Part shown: piece by piece, positions 22,403 through 35,564 of the stretch
How positions within the stretch are numbered: position 1 is the stretch's first letter
Layout of the letters: every line of letters begins with the position of its first letter
Assembly (NCBI RefSeq): GCF_031143425.1
Contig: NC_090448.1
Span: 527,948,313 to 528,012,312, forward strand
Length of the DNA: 64,000 nt
Origin: Pleurodeles waltl
Taxonomy: Eukaryota; Chordata; Amphibia; Caudata; Salamandridae
Reading direction: 5' to 3'
Made by a program: the position numbers and the translations under genes
The notes under the pieces: model-generated
The model's database searches: none
What the model saw: only the letters and a program-made list of their open reading frames with translations
Told to the model about the DNA's origin: nothing

Positions 22403-24483
22403 TTGCTTTAGTTAAGTAGGGCCTTCCTTTTTTGGATTAATTTCTGCCTATGTGCGGAGTCCTCAGTGCCCATGCAGGTTCTAGAACTCCTGTATGGGTT
22501 GTAGAGCTACGCCCATTGCTTGTTGGCATTTATTCAGTACAGAGGCAATAATCATCTAGGACAGACTGTCTCCTAAAAGAAGAGTAAAAACTAGTTCCTC
22601 TAATTTGGAAATCGTTTGTGCAGTCAGTCTATTAGTTTGGTTTAAACAGTTGAAGGCATCAGGATGCACCTGTATGGCCCTGCTAAAGATATTTCTAAAT
22701 GGTACACAACAACCAATTTGTCAAGAGGTCTATACCCAGAGAAACAGTTTTTTAATGAAATCTCACTAGGGAGCTCTGAGGAGGGAGATCCCACTGGGCA
22801 GGCCCATCTGGAGGAGTACTGGCAACCAATCCTTTGCAGCAGGGCTGCTGAAGAATTTTACAAAATGTTTATTTGGAATATGTAATAGGTGTACAGGCAT
22901 TTAGGCATTACATGTGCAAAGAAATGAGCAGGTCTGCATTTGCATCTGAATGCAGCGCAGGTATGTGGTGCACCATCCTTAAAATGGCCACCATCAACTA
23001 CAGTAAAGACAGACCATCAAGGGTGTCATTCCCACGTTCACCTTACACGAGTCAAAGAGCCACAGAATAAGGATGTTGCAGCAATACTTCACTACCACAA
23101 AGCAGCAAGGGAAAGAGGAAATGTCAACAACAAAGGTTGTTATGAACGTTATTGTGGATTGTTGGTCTTTGATCATATGAGTTGTAGTTTGCGAAATTAT
23201 TACTCGTAGGAGTTGTTATTTTATGTTTTAACTGGCTACTATCAATAAAGCTTTGGAAAACGAACGCATAATCCTTGTCTCCAGTCCTGCCATCGTATGC
23301 TTAGCTCCTGCAGCACAAAGGCTAACCCCACACTGGAAGCAAATGAGCACGCAAATACTGGAAATGATTTTCTAAGTCCTCCTGAATTCACCCATTGATG
23401 TAGACAGTGGGGGATGCAACAAAAGAAAATATTTAGTATTTCCTTATTTAATACCACCAAAAAGAAATAATCTCTCAGTTGCTCTGCCAAGTTCACTTTG
23501 CAAGTTTTACCGAAATCTGGATGGAGTACACCTTATCCACTTTAAATTTATCTTTCTATGCTGTAATTTTTGACATGTGAATTATTGATTCTTTTGGCAC
23601 CATACAAAAATTAAAACACTCATCTTGGCATACAATTTAAAAATATTATTTTGGGAATAATTACCATAGCAGAGAGATCTCTGGTCAATAGGAATAATAA
23701 AGCCTATTGGCAGAAGCATATCTTCAGCAGTTATATTAGGGGCTTATGAACTGTCGCCAACAAACACTGTGGTGTACTCAACTAAAATTATGGTGCAACA
23801 TGCAATGGTGAGGGTAGTTTATAAGGCTTTGAGGGATGGTAGCAAATTGGAGGCTTTAAGGTCATCAGTATTCTGAAAATTCAGCTACATTCCTGAAGTC
23901 CTTCAAACCTATCCTACCACCAAGAGGCATCCGTGTGTCATAGAAAAAGATTTTGAGACATAGCAAAATCTGGCACTGGATCTTTGGCCCCAGTTTTAAC
24001 ATTGCCATACAGTGGCAGCAGCCCAACTCCATCAAGGTACCAGTGTGCACCACCCAGCCACCAATTACAACCTAAAGGGACAGGTAGTGCCAACCAGATG
24101 GAAATATCCTTGCCTCTGCCACCACCAAAATACCACCAACCTCCACTATGAAGGATGGGGTTGGGGTATTAATCATACAAGTTGTATTTGGCCTTGTGAG
24201 GCAGAATGATGGCTGTTGGACCTATCCTTGCTCAGAGGTTGTATCTACCCTCTTCTCTCACTCCCATTGTACTCAGGGAATCCCCATTGGGCAACCATGC
24301 ATGCACTGTAGGCCAGGGGATCATCAGGATTCCTGAGGTCCAGGAGGGGCAGCCAGTATCCATCATCTCGGACACCATGGTCATCCTAAGGTTATGCAAG
24401 GTACGCCCTTTGGGAGGACAGCTTGCACCATCAATCAGACACTCCACAATACCATGGTAATAGCATGATTACATTCTCTTAGG

Positions 24484-25454
24484 TACATAAGCACCAACTA
24501 GCAAAAGGAGAATCTTTGGAATTACTTTTTTGACTACCTGCTCATGATTGCTATCCACAGGGTGGGGGGGGGAGATTCTTCTTTTGTAAGGGGTGTATTT
24601 GAGCACTTCAGAAAAGAATTCCTTGATTTAACATGGTGCCTTAAGACCCCGGGACCCTGGTGAACTCCCAGGATTTCTTTTGCACTCTCTCGCATGCAAG
24701 GCATTCCCCAGGGCCTGGGGCTATCCAACAGGTGCTTATTTCACCAGGCAAGCCTTCATGTGCCAGAAAGAACAGCGCCATCAGTATTGGACTTTCATGC
24801 TGATGAAGGCCAATGTTTTGCCACTCTCCTGCTATGGGACACCTACCTCTGCACACAAAGGCAGTTACTGCGAATTGCGTTGGTGAAGGAATGCCAGAGA
24901 GCTAATTAGGTTTAGGCCTTTGCAAAGGAGGTGCCTCCACCTAGGCATTAAGATCTACAGGTTACAGATGCCAATCCAAAGAGATAGTTCAGAAGGTTGA
25001 GTATAATTTTCAGTGATCTGTGTGTAACCTTGAGGTCACAGGGTTGCAATAGCAGTAAGTAGTACAGTTACACCCATGTTTTGGTCTGAATAAACACTAC
25101 AGAGGATCAGAGAGACAAGCTTTTCCATCCCCAGTGCTTCTGAGCCTAGCAAAATTATGACACAGACCCGACCACACCCAGCTAACAAGGAGAGAATGCA
25201 TTTATTGGGGGGAATTCACCAAACACCCTCCACCCCCAACAGTTGCTACATCCCTATCTAAGGGGGCCTAGTAACCTCAGGAATCATTGGTTGAGCAAAG
25301 CTGCACACTTAGGCCCCTTTATCTTCAGTTCTCTCTTACGAGTTGTGGAATTTGCTACGGAGTGAGGAAGGTAATTACAGCCAATTATCTTGAAATGCTT
25401 CGTTTACTTCTTTGACAATCTCAAACCAGTGCATTGAGGAAGGTTGAGTGCAAT
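24484..25454. repeat. ~970 bp direct repeat, left copy, bounding the LINE
   Basis: 971 bp matching 39092-40063 nearly base for base (about 95% by eye) in the same orientation. Homology starts at TACATRAGCACCAACTAGC and ends at GGTTGAGTGCAAT. The next base is the 3' end of the LINE. It shows no TG...CA ends, no coding domain and no terminal inverted repeat. It is best read as duplicated target DNA, though its own origin is unknown. Confidence 0.85.
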
Positions 25455-26117
25455 TTACAACAACAAGCTTTATTGCGTGATTACTTAAAATCATTGCAAA
25501 AATGAACACATAATGTACCAAGTTACAAACATCAGCTAAAAATACAAATAGTGCGCCACTGTTTAAACAATAATCGCGCTTCTTGGTTAGTAAAATCTTT
25601 AAAATTGAGGCCTAATAAAGTTAAAGGAAATAAGAGGTGCATCAGTAGATATCAGGGCTTGGTATATTCCTTGCGTCATACTTAAAAATAAGATATTAGT
25701 TTATATCAGCTAAACAGTTTAAAAGTTAAATGAAAACTACACGTCAAACTGATTTAATTTTGCTTGCAGTTGTGAAATATATTTCCCAAATTTGGCCAGC
25801 TCTACTGGCTCTTTTAGAGTAAATACCAAAATTCTAGCCTCAGAGCAAAATCTTATGCCATAGCGGAGGACGAGAGGTCTTAGTAAAGTGTGTCATGCGT
25901 TCAGCAGTGACGGACAGAAGCATAATAAATGGATAAATGTCTCTGTTTTATAGCCACAAAGTCTGCAACAGTTTATACTGGTAAGGCAGCGCCAGTTTGG
26001 ATTCAGTTCCTTTATTTTTAGGCCAAACAATCTGGCAAAGGCAATTTTTGTCACACAGGCCTTCCTGATTGTGCAAGCTAACTTAGGCTGGGGTGCCAGA
26101 TGCTGTGTATCACTCTT

Positions 26118-28465
26118 CTAAGATGCTGCCACCGCTCTTTGTACTGCTGTGTTATTCAGTTTACCCAGATCACATGCCCGGGAAAGGATGTTTATCTGTC
26201 TTTTCAGGATCACCTTCATGGATATTTGTGATTGTGCTAGTTTTGTCAGCACGGCTTGGTCGATTTGTAGGCCTGTTAATGCTGTGGTTAAGTATTGTGA
26301 CCATGGGTTTGACTTTGTTTCGAAGATGTAACAAAGAAATGATTTCAGAATATTAGTAGGTGCCATAATTAATTTGTGGTAGTACTTTAGGAAAGCTCCC
26401 ATATGTGCCCAGTTTTGACCTTCCAGCCCAAATTCTAATCTCATCAGGTTACTCCTTCAATACTGAGGGAGTTTGAATATTCTTTTATAAATTTTCAGTT
26501 GAAGCTTTTCGATCAGCGCAGTAAGGTGACCTGGGTATGCTTCATGGCCATAATTTAATGCTGGTAAGAAAGAAGGACTTGAAGGATTAGTCTGGCAGTC
26601 GGGCTTTCCATGATTTTGTTTAACTGGCAAAGTCTAGTTGTTATGAAATCAGCTTTTGCCTTCAAGTGATGAAGATGAGCTTTGGGCTTTCCACTGGCCA
26701 ATAGCCATACACCCAGATAGTTGTAGGTGTCTGTGCTACAAATGTTAAGTTGCCCTATTTTCCAGTTGAGGTGCTGGTATTTCTGCGGCCCACCAAAGAT
26801 TATTACTTTAGTTTTTGAGGGATTCGCCGTCATTTTATTTGCAATGTTATAGTCATATAGAGCTGTAAGTGCTTTTTGTAGGGCAGTTTTTGAATGGTCC
26901 AGCAAGACGATGTCATCTGCATATTGCGGAAGGGTGTAAGGTTCCCAATTTTTGGTGTTATCAGGTTTGCATGTTTTAGTGTTTGCGACATGTCTGCTGT
27001 GTAGACATTAAATAGAAGCGGCGCGAGCACACAACCTTGCGTTAGCCCGCTGGTGGTGGTGATCTTCTTACTAATGGCAGAGTTCAATAGCTTAACTCTT
27101 ACCCAGGTTGATGAGTAAAGTAAAATTATTGCCCTTAGCAGTTTGCTTGGAACTCCCCAATTTTGGAGATTTAGCCAAAGCCGGTTCCGGTCCACCGCAT
27201 CAAATGCTGCAGAATAATCTACAAAACATGCAAATAGTGGAGGAGTCTTTTTAGTAGTTGCTTCATGTATCAGAAATGAGAGAGCCAGTACATTATCTAT
27301 GGTCGAGGATATTGCCCTAAAGCCAGTTTGGCAGAGAGGTACTACCCCAGTGTCCTCTGCCCAGTTTTGTAGTTCATCCAAGAGGACAGAGGCAAAGCCT
27401 TTTGCTTCGATGTGTAATAGGGCAATAAGGCGATAGTTGGCAGGGTCGTGTCTGTCCCCCTTTTTAAAAACTAGGTGCAGTATGGAGCCTCTCCAGGCTG
27501 GGGGTATTTTCTCTGATTCCAGACACGAAAAGTAGAGGGCCGACAAAACCAGGGACCAAAGCTCCTTGTTTTCCTTGAAGATTTTTGCAGGGATGACATT
27601 TGGGCCTGGGGCCCCTGATGATCTAATATTTTGCAAGATGTTAGAAACTTCCCTTGATGCGCTTGCAAAGTCCCGTGCCATCGGGGTATCATATGTGCCT
27701 GTTTTAAGCAATTGATGTTCAGAAATCTGTTGACTGTGTACAATTTCTTGACATGTTTTATCCATTCTGTTTCGTTTATTGCATTAATTTGAGGCTTGCT
27801 CTGTCCCACCTTGTTTTCAATGTACCTCCATAAATCAGCGTGATTGTGCAATCCCATCAATGACTAGATATGGACGGCCTCCTTTTCTGCATGTTTGTGT
27901 TTTAACATCCAGATCAGCTGTTTATGTTGTTTAACATGTTCCCGTAGTTTTATCGTTAGCGCCATTTTCTATGCAGCATTCCTAGTTTTGTTGCGTTGTG
28001 CTCTCAATCTACCAAGTCACCGTTTGCTATCCATTATGAGCGGTTGGGGGAGGGTTTTACTAGGGTTCTGTTGTGAGCTGTATGATGATCCTGCATGTTG
28101 CAAGAGATCGTCGGTAATGTCCAACCAATTAGCCTGAAGTGTATCACCAGCCGTTGACAGCAATGTTGGGCCATTTAGTTTGATCCACGAGCAGTATAGC
28201 CGGGTTTCCAATGGACCCCATTTTATCCGCCTGATTAGTTGTGATTCTTCCTCTCCTCGTGAAATTCCTATTAACTTTTGTGTTTCCATGCATTTTATAT
28301 CCGTTTTGATGTTCGCTATGAGTGGGAGATGATCGCTGGTGTTTACCCGGCGGTTAATGGTTGCTTCTGAGGCAAACATATAATCCAAAGTGCTTTTACC
28401 CTAAAAGGTTTTTGGAAATGACTGTGTGTGAATACTTGTATTTATTGATTGCTGAAAGGAGAAGA
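26118..28465 (-). pseudogene. LINE ORF2: endonuclease end and reverse transcriptase
   Basis: Replicase of the LINE, downstream of the Harbinger insertion. It opens with LDYMFASEA and TSDHLPL (28300-28390), the final SDH motif of the APE endonuclease. The reverse transcriptase follows: PANYRLIALLH, then FVDYSAAFDAVDR, then SGLTQGCVLAPLLFNVY (about 27030). The frame shifts at the catalytic YADD position, and the next frame runs from about 26905 with VLLDHSKTALQKAL (partly), NPSKTKVIIFGG and YNYLGVWL. The C-terminal domain is at 26118-26444. There are multiple frameshifts and stops; no intact product. Confidence 0.8.
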
Positions 28466-28471
28466 GACTAT

Positions 28472-28760
28472 GGCCCTCATTACAACATTGGCGGTAAATG
28501 CCGCTTACCGCCGAGCAGAAGACCGCCAACACACCGCCGCGGAATTCCACCACAGCTATTACGACCCACAGCTCAGAATCCGCCAAAATCTAGACACCCA
28601 CACAAGTCCGCCACACCAAAGGTCAGTGATAAACTGGCGATAACAAAACCTCCACCGTCACGTCAACAGGAATACGCCCACAGTATCACGACCCACGAAT
28701 CCACGCGGCGGTCTCTCAACTGCGGTATTCCATTGGCGGTACACACCGCCGCTCTCAAAA
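28472..28760. repeat. Harbinger copy 1, left terminal and subterminal repeats
   Basis: Terminal repeat followed by several ACCGCC/GGCGGT cores within about 280 bp, then a CA-rich tract up to gene A. The same arrangement is found inverted at 54500-54784. The repeated cores are candidate binding sites for the Myb-like proteins, which is inference. Confidence 0.7.
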
Positions 28761-29063
28761 TACACACACATTTACAAAACACTACCACATTGGACAAATC
28801 AAAATACACACACCTGATACACATACACACACCACTCCCACACACCCAATACAATATAAAACACCCACCCACATTAACCACAAACCCTTACGACCAACAA
28901 TTTTGAAGAACGTCAGAGAGACAGCAAAGCAAAGACAATACCAGCATACAGAGGCACACAACACCATCACACATACACATCCACGCACAAAACACCACAC
29001 ACCCCTAAACATCACCCCACACATCACAACACACACCACCTCGCACATCACCCACACCACCCC

Positions 29064-30592
29064 ATGGCACCGCAAAGACACCCCAGATTTTCTGAGGAGG
29101 AGCTCAGGGTCATGGTGGAGGAAATCATCCGGGTAGAGCGACAGCTATTCGGATCACAGGTGCAGCACACCACAATAGCTAGGAAGATGGAGCTATGGCG
29201 CAGAATCGTGGACAGGCTAAACGCAGTGGGACAGCACCCAAGAACACAGGATGACATCAGGAAGAGGTGGAACAACCTACGGGGGAAGGTGCGTTCCGTG
29301 GCCTCAAGACACCACTTTGCGGTTCAGAGGACAAGCGGCGGACCCCCACCTCCTCCCCCACAACTAACAACATGGGAGGAGCAGGTCTTGGCTATACTGC
29401 ATCCTAAAGGCCTCGCAGGAGTAGCCGGAGGAATGGACTCTGGTAAGTTAAATCTTTAACTACTTCATCCCCCACCCTACCTGCATGCTATCACATATCC
29501 CCACCCTCGCCCTCACCCCCATCACTCCAACTCCTCACATATGTCCCACTATCACAAGCCACACATCCCAACACCAAGCCCTGCATGCAACAACAAAGCA
29601 TGGACACCCATCACCAATGCATGTCCACTACACATACCCACACAGACCCCTAAACAATTATCACACAAGGTCCTACACAGGAATGGAAGCACTGGGGTAC
29701 AGGGTCACCCACCCATGGCACACCATGGCACACACAGAAGCAATAATCTTGCCTTTACACCCCTGCAGGACCCCTACCCAATGTCACTGGAGAGGAGGTT
29801 CCAGACATGTCCACTCCACCAACAGAAGAGGCCCACAGTGATGACAGCAGCTCTGTCCAACTGGATCTAAATGACCAGCCCGGCCCATCTGGGACCTCAG
29901 GACAGTCAGTTCCCCTGACACAGTCACAGGCCACCACAGAGCCTCCCCCCTCAGGAAACACCAGCACAGCACCCACCAAGCGGGCCCATACCTCTGTCCC
30001 CAGGACACGTCAAGCAGCAGTGTGTCCACCAATACAGGGAACCCAGGCTAACCCACCACCCCAAGAACAGCAGGGACCTGGGGGCAGTGGTAGTGGGCAC
30101 ACGGTTCAGGGGACAGAGGCCCAGGAAGACCGGGGAACTGGGAGGGCTGCTGTGCGAGAGGGGGAGGACAGGCCCTGGAACCCACTACCCACGAGGCCCC
30201 CTCCAACATCATGGGAGCCTACCATCATTCCCAGGGGACGATGGCAACGGTACTGGCCAAATTTTCAGGAGACCCAGCAGCTGCAGGAGGAACAGTATTT
30301 GGGGTTCAGGGAGGAACTCAAATCCATCAATACCACCCTGGGAACCATTGTAGGGGTGCTGAAGGACCTTGTGAACACCAGGAGGGACACTGTGCCACAA
30401 CAAGGGGCCCCTGACACTAGCCTGGATGATGAACTGCCCACCACCTCCGCCGGTGCTAATGGACAGGAGGCACCGCTACAGGACCACGACACCAGTACCC
30501 CACCCCCTGCAGATGGAGAACCACCCCGCAAGCGGTCCCTGAGATCCAGGACAAAGACAGAGAACAATGCCAAGACCCCCGCCAAGAAATGA
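29064..30592 (+). CDS. Gene A: Myb/SANT-like DNA-binding protein of Harbinger copy 1, intact
   Basis: Two exons, 29064-29442 and 29769-30592, joined by a GTAAGT donor and a CCCTGCAG acceptor, give an uninterrupted 400-codon frame. Residues about 5-85 form a trihelix/Myb-SANT-like domain: FSEEEL, LFG, ELWRRIV (Trp45) and IRKRWNNLRGKV (Trp69). A Pro run (PPPPPP) and an acidic/Ser-rich middle follow. Near the end is a Gln/Glu-rich helix-like stretch (QETQQLQEEQYLGFREEL) that could oligomerise or bind partners. The C-terminus is basic (PPRKRSLRSRTK), a likely nuclear signal. In this family the Myb-like protein partners the transposase. The copy 2 homologue has the same splice sites but a 1 bp loss. 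The element's own transposase is dead, so any activity would be in trans or as a domesticated factor. Confidence 0.8.
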
Positions 30593-32603
30593 GACCACCC
30601 TGAATGTCATCCTTCTGTCCCACTTTGTCACCCTGTCCATCCTTAAACTGCCCTAGCTCCACTTCCTATGCGCCTTTGGACAATGCACCTGTGAGACAAA
30701 TAGACTGGACTCTGCTTGGACATTCCTCCACCATCACCCCTGACCATTTTACAACCCCCTCCACTATTTATCACTTAAATAAACACCCTTAAATCACAAA
30801 ACAATCTGGAGTCAGTCTGTGCTTTCACCATTGTGTATTTGCAATAACTGAGGGAAATAGCAATGTCCATTGTATTGTCAACATACCTATGTCACACAGC
30901 TCTAGTCCATGAGGTAACATAGCAGAGGTCACACAGAGGGACCCACAGCTGTGAAATCGAAAGGCAAAGTGACAAATCAGGGTTCATACACTGGGTGAAA
31001 GTGACAGACAGATGAGAGGTCGAACAATTTAATCAGATGTAGGAGGCAGTGATGTCTTCCTACCTGTGTCTCACTGGAAGTATTGATGGATCACGGTGTT
31101 TCTGTTGTCTATGTCCTCTTCTTCTGCCTCCTCTTCTTCACTGTCCACAGGATCCACAGCTGCCACAACACCTCCTTCAGGACCATCCTCCTGCCGAAAA
31201 GGCAGCTGTCGTCGCAAAGCCAAGTTGTGCAGCATACAGCAGGCCACGATGATCTGGCACACCTTCTTTGGTGAGTAGTATAGGGAACCACCTGTCATAT
31301 GGAGGCACCTGAACCTGGCCTTCAGGAGGCCGAAGGTCTTCTCTATAACCCTCCCAGTTCGCCCATGTGCCTCATTGTAGCGTTTCTCTGCCCTTGTCCT
31401 GGGATTCCTCACTGGGGTCAGTAGCCATGACAGGTTGGGGTAGCCAGAGTCACCTGCAAATGTCGAGGGACAACTGTTAGACACACACTAACCCTTAGGG
31501 ACAAACCCAGACCCAGACAACTATTCACACTGTATAGGGTCCTCACCTAATAGCCACACACGGTGCCTCTGGAGTTGCCCCATCACATAAGGGATGCTGC
31601 TATTCCTCAGAACTCCTGCACTGAGCCAGGAAACTTGGCGTTCACATGGGAGATGTACTGGTCGGCCAAACACACCATCTGCACATTCATTGAATGGTAA
31701 CTCTTCCGGTTTCTGTACACCTGTTCACTCCTGCGGGGGGTACCAAGGCCACATGTGTCCCATCAATGGCACCTATGATTTTGGGGATATGTCCCATGGC
31801 ATAGCAGTCACCTTTCACTGTAGGCAAATCCTCCACCTGAGGAAAAACGATGTAGCTGCGCATGTGTTTCAGCAGGGCAGACAACACTCTGGACAACACG
31901 TTAGAGAACATTGGCTGGGACATGCCTGATGCAATGGCCACTGTTGTTTAAAAGGACCCACTTGCCAATAAATTGAGTACTGACAGGACCTGCACTAGAG
32001 GGGGGATTCCTGTGGGATGGCGGATAGCTGACATCAGGTCTGGCTCCAACTGGGCACACAGTTCCTGGATTGTGGCACGATCAAGTCTGTAGGTGACTAT
32101 AACATGTCGCTCTTCAATTGTCGACAGGTCCACCAGCGGTCTGTACACCGGAGGATGCCGCCATCTCCTCACCTGCCCCAGCAGACGTGCTTTATGGATG
32201 AGAACAGCGATCAGAGGGTCAGCCAACACTGAGGTACGAAATAAACAACTTTATTGCACACATTTGTCAATCCGCTATGTGCCTGTCTTAGTGTGTATGC
32301 AAGGCCTATATATGTGTGACGCATTTACAATTAATGCCATGTGGCCCCCTGAAATGGCGGCTGCCTGACCTGTAATGTGGGACAAGGGGATATGAGGTAA
32401 CTGCCCTGGTGTTGTACACCGTCGCGGTAGGCGGTCGAAGACCGCGGCGCAATCCTGCATTGACGATGTACGCAGGCGGTGACGGTACGCACCGCCGCGA
32501 ACGTGACCAGCATTTTCACTCTGTTCACTCACTTGATACCTGACCTTCGACAGGAGAGGACCTACACTGCAAGTGCTGCTGTGACCTCAGTCTGGAAGCG
32601 ACA

Positions 32604-35416
32604 ATGGCTTAAGTGTCTGGTGAAAGGGCCCCTGCCTTCAGATCGGAGGAGTTGGAAAAACTAGTGGATGGGGTCCTCCCCCAGTACACGCTACTCTGTG
32701 GTCCTCCAGACAAACAGGTGAGTACACTGTGAGCATGCTGTATGGGCACTGCCTGTTTGGAGTGGTGTGGATGGGAGATGGGGGGAACGTGGGCCAATGA
32801 CTGTGACGGTCCGGACGGTTATAGTTTTTCCTTTTTCCCCTGTACTATTCCTGTAGGTCAGCGCCCACCAGAAGAAGGATATTTGGCGTGCCATCGCCAA
32901 GGACGTCCGGGCCCTGGGTGTCCACCACAGACGAAGCACCCACTGCCGGAAAAGATGGGAGGACATTTGCCACTGGAGCAAGAAGACGGCGGAGGCCCAG
33001 CTGGGGATGGCCTCCCAACGTGGGAGGGGTGCCCGTCGCACCATGACCCCCCTGATGTTCCAAATCCTGGCGGTGGCGTATCCGGAGTTGGATGGGCGCT
33101 TGAGGGCATCACAGCAGCCACAAGGGGATGAGTACACTCACATCCATCTGATTCAGCGCGCATTGGAGGTGTCTGGGTGGGGGAGGTGGGCTGTGGGTTC
33201 CCCTAGGCTAGGGCGAGCCTTGTAGGCAAGGACCCTTTGTGAGGCAGGCTCAGTGGCACCCCATCCCCACCAGTGGTAAGAGCCATCTACACCTAGTCAG
33301 GCTCCTGTGAGTTGCATGTGTGCAGCAATCGGGCATAGGCCTTGTACCCCATGTCCCTGTGATCAATTAGGGAACTTAAAGTGCATGGCGTAGTGCAGAG
33401 GGCTGCTGTGTCTGTAGTGTCCGCCAACGGTAGAGGTATTGCATGCACTGAACATGTCTTTCTACTTCCCCCCCCTCTTTGTGGTCTCCCTGTTCTTGTG
33501 TGCATTAGCATCATCAGGCGGAGGAGCTGTGCCACCTGAGCAGGAGGGAGCTGCATCCCACATGGCTCTGGAGGGCGAGACTAGAGACTCAGAATTCACC
33601 AGTGGGACGGAGGGCGAGGGGAGCTCCACGGCGGGGACAGGAGCTGAGACCAGCGACACCGACTCCTCTGATGGGAGCTCCCTTGCGGTGGCGGGCCCCT
33701 CTGTGCCCACCGCATCTACAGGTACAACCGCCACCCCCCCCTACCAGCACCGCCCTCCCAGCAGCCCCTCAGCGTGTGCCCCGTGGCCGCTCACCCAGGA
33801 GGGTGGGCATCTCCTTCGCCCCAGGCACCTCAGCCCCTGCCCCAGTAAGCCCTGCTGCCCTCAGTGAGGAGACCATTGACCTCCTCAGATCCCTCACTGT
33901 TGGGCAGTCCAACATTCTAAATGCCATCCAGGATGTAGAGAGGCAGTTGCAACAGACAAATGCATACCTGGAGGGCATTCATTCTGGCCAGGCAGCCCAA
34001 CAGCGAGCATTTCAGACTCTGGACTCAGCACTGATGGCAGCCATTGTCCCTGTGTCCAACCTCCCCCCTCCAACTTCCTCCACCCAGACCCAATCCCAGT
34101 ACCTGAGCCTATCCCAAGCACACCATCAGACCAGCATGCACACACCTCAACACACAAGGGTAGCTTTGGCAGACATAAGCACCACACAACCCACATGCAC
34201 TCACACAAGCATCATACCCATGCACACATACCAACATCCACTGCCTCCACTGTGTCCCCCTCCTCCACGTCTCCCTCCTCCCTCCCTGTCACGTCTCCAC
34301 TCACACCTGCATGCACTACATCTTCAGACACTACCTCCATCACCAGCATGCCCATCGCCACACACCGCTCACGTGCACTCACCACCCCTACTACCATTCA
34401 CACATCCCGTGTCCTCTCCCAGTGTGTCTGTGAGCCCTCCTCCCAAACTACACAAACACAGTAACACACCCACCCAACAGCCATCCACCTCAAGACAGCC
34501 TCCAGCCCATGTACCTTCACCCAAAGTCAGCAAACAAACACCTCCTACAACCACTACCTCTTCCTCCACTCCCAAACCCCCTCCATCTACCCGTCCCAGT
34601 GTGTCTAAAAAACTTTTCCTGTCAAACCTTGACCTCGTCCCTTCACCTCCCCTACCCCTTCCTTCCCCTAGGGCCCGCCTTTCCAGGTTCCAACCCAGCA
34701 CCTCAGCAACCACATCACCGGGAACAGTGGTGCCAGCAGTAACCGGCTTCTGGAGTGCGCCAAGCAGCAGGGCAGCCAGTGTCCCAAGGAGCGAGGCCAA
34801 GGAAATTCCCCCACCTCCAAAACAAAAGAAGTTGCCCACAGCCCGGAGGGAGAAGGCCAAAACACCTGCCACCAAGGGCTCAGCCAGGACAACAGTTGGG
34901 AGTGGCAAGACAGCTGCACCACCATCCAAGGTGGGGAAGGGCCAGAGAAAGAAAGGGAAGTCCGGGCCAACCTGCACGGCGGACAAGACCCCCACCAGCA
35001 CCGCCGCTCAGGACACCGCCGCCAGCAGCAAGCTCAGTGAGGCCGCCACCAGGACCACCGCTCAGGACACTGCCGCCAGCAGCAAGCTCAGTGAGGCCGC
35101 CACCAGCACCTGTGCTCAGGACCCCGCCGCCAGCAGCAACCTCAGTGAGCACCCCACCAGCACCGCCGTTCAGGACACCACCGCCAGCAGCAAGCTCAGT
35201 GAGCGCCCCACCAGCACTGCCGCTCAGGACACCGCCGCCAGCAGCAAGCTCAGTGAGCCCCCACCAGCACTGCTGCTCAGGACACCGCTGCCAGCAGCAA
35301 GCTCAGTGAGCCCCCCACCAGCACTGCCACTCAGGACACCGCCGCCAGGAGCACGCTCAGTGAGCCCCCCACCAGCACCGCTACCCAATGAGCGCTGCAA
35401 GCACCGCCGCTACTGA
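32604..35416 (+). pseudogene. Gene B: second Myb/SANT-like gene, Harbinger copy 1, broken
   Basis: Three exons by comparison with copy 2: 32604-32717 (donor GTGAGT), 32857-33127, and 33509 to about 35416. It lies antisense within intron 1 of the transposase. Exons 1-2 encode a Myb/SANT-like domain related to gene A: FRSEELEKLV, DIWRAIAKDV, LGVHHR and CRKRWEDICHW. Exon 3 has an acidic Ser/Thr region, a conserved block ETIDLLRSLTVGQSNILNAI with QLQQTNAYLEGIH, a Pro/Ser/Thr-rich part, a Lys-rich patch, and 18-codon repeats. Breaks: codon 3 is TAA (CGA in copy 2), the exon 2 donor GT is AT at 33128, and one extra C at about 33733-33740 shifts exon 3. The end of the frame is uncertain because it shifts again within the repeats. 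Confidence 0.7.
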
Positions 35417-35440
35417 GACCGCCGCCAGCACCGCCAGTGG
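34995..35440 (+). repeat. 54 bp tandem repeat in gene B
   Basis: About seven copies of a 54 bp unit with core CTCAGGACACCGCCGCCAGC, starting at 35007, 35061, 35115, 35169 and so on. The period is 18 codons, so copy-number change keeps the frame. It encodes AQDTAASSKLSE-like repeats at the C-terminus of gene B. Confidence 0.85.
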
Positions 35441-35564
35441 CCACGCCACATCCTGTGCCAGTGGCACCACCGCAGACATGGCTGCCATCCCCAGTGGTCA
35501 TTTGTTCGAGGCTGGTGGTCAGTTCCAGGGGCCTGGACAGCTTCCATGTTGCCCCACCGTCAGT

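Larger units (their letters stand above)
19335..24483. other. Unclassified sequence, about 5.1 kb
   Basis: No domain, splice-bounded exon, terminal repeat or element end was recognised. The longest open frame (19780-20193, minus strand, 137 codons) has no family resemblance. A 53 bp direct duplication with core CACGTTAAAGCCAATAGG lies at 20190-20295. A possible decayed coding segment at 21818-22402 is listed separately. The rest is AT-rich with scattered short frames. Confidence 0.5.

Noticed and set aside
33602..35416. A single 604-codon protein gene
   Set aside because: It is mostly exon 3 of gene B read in the frame reached after an extra C; the first codons are out of frame and the end runs through shifted tandem repeats.
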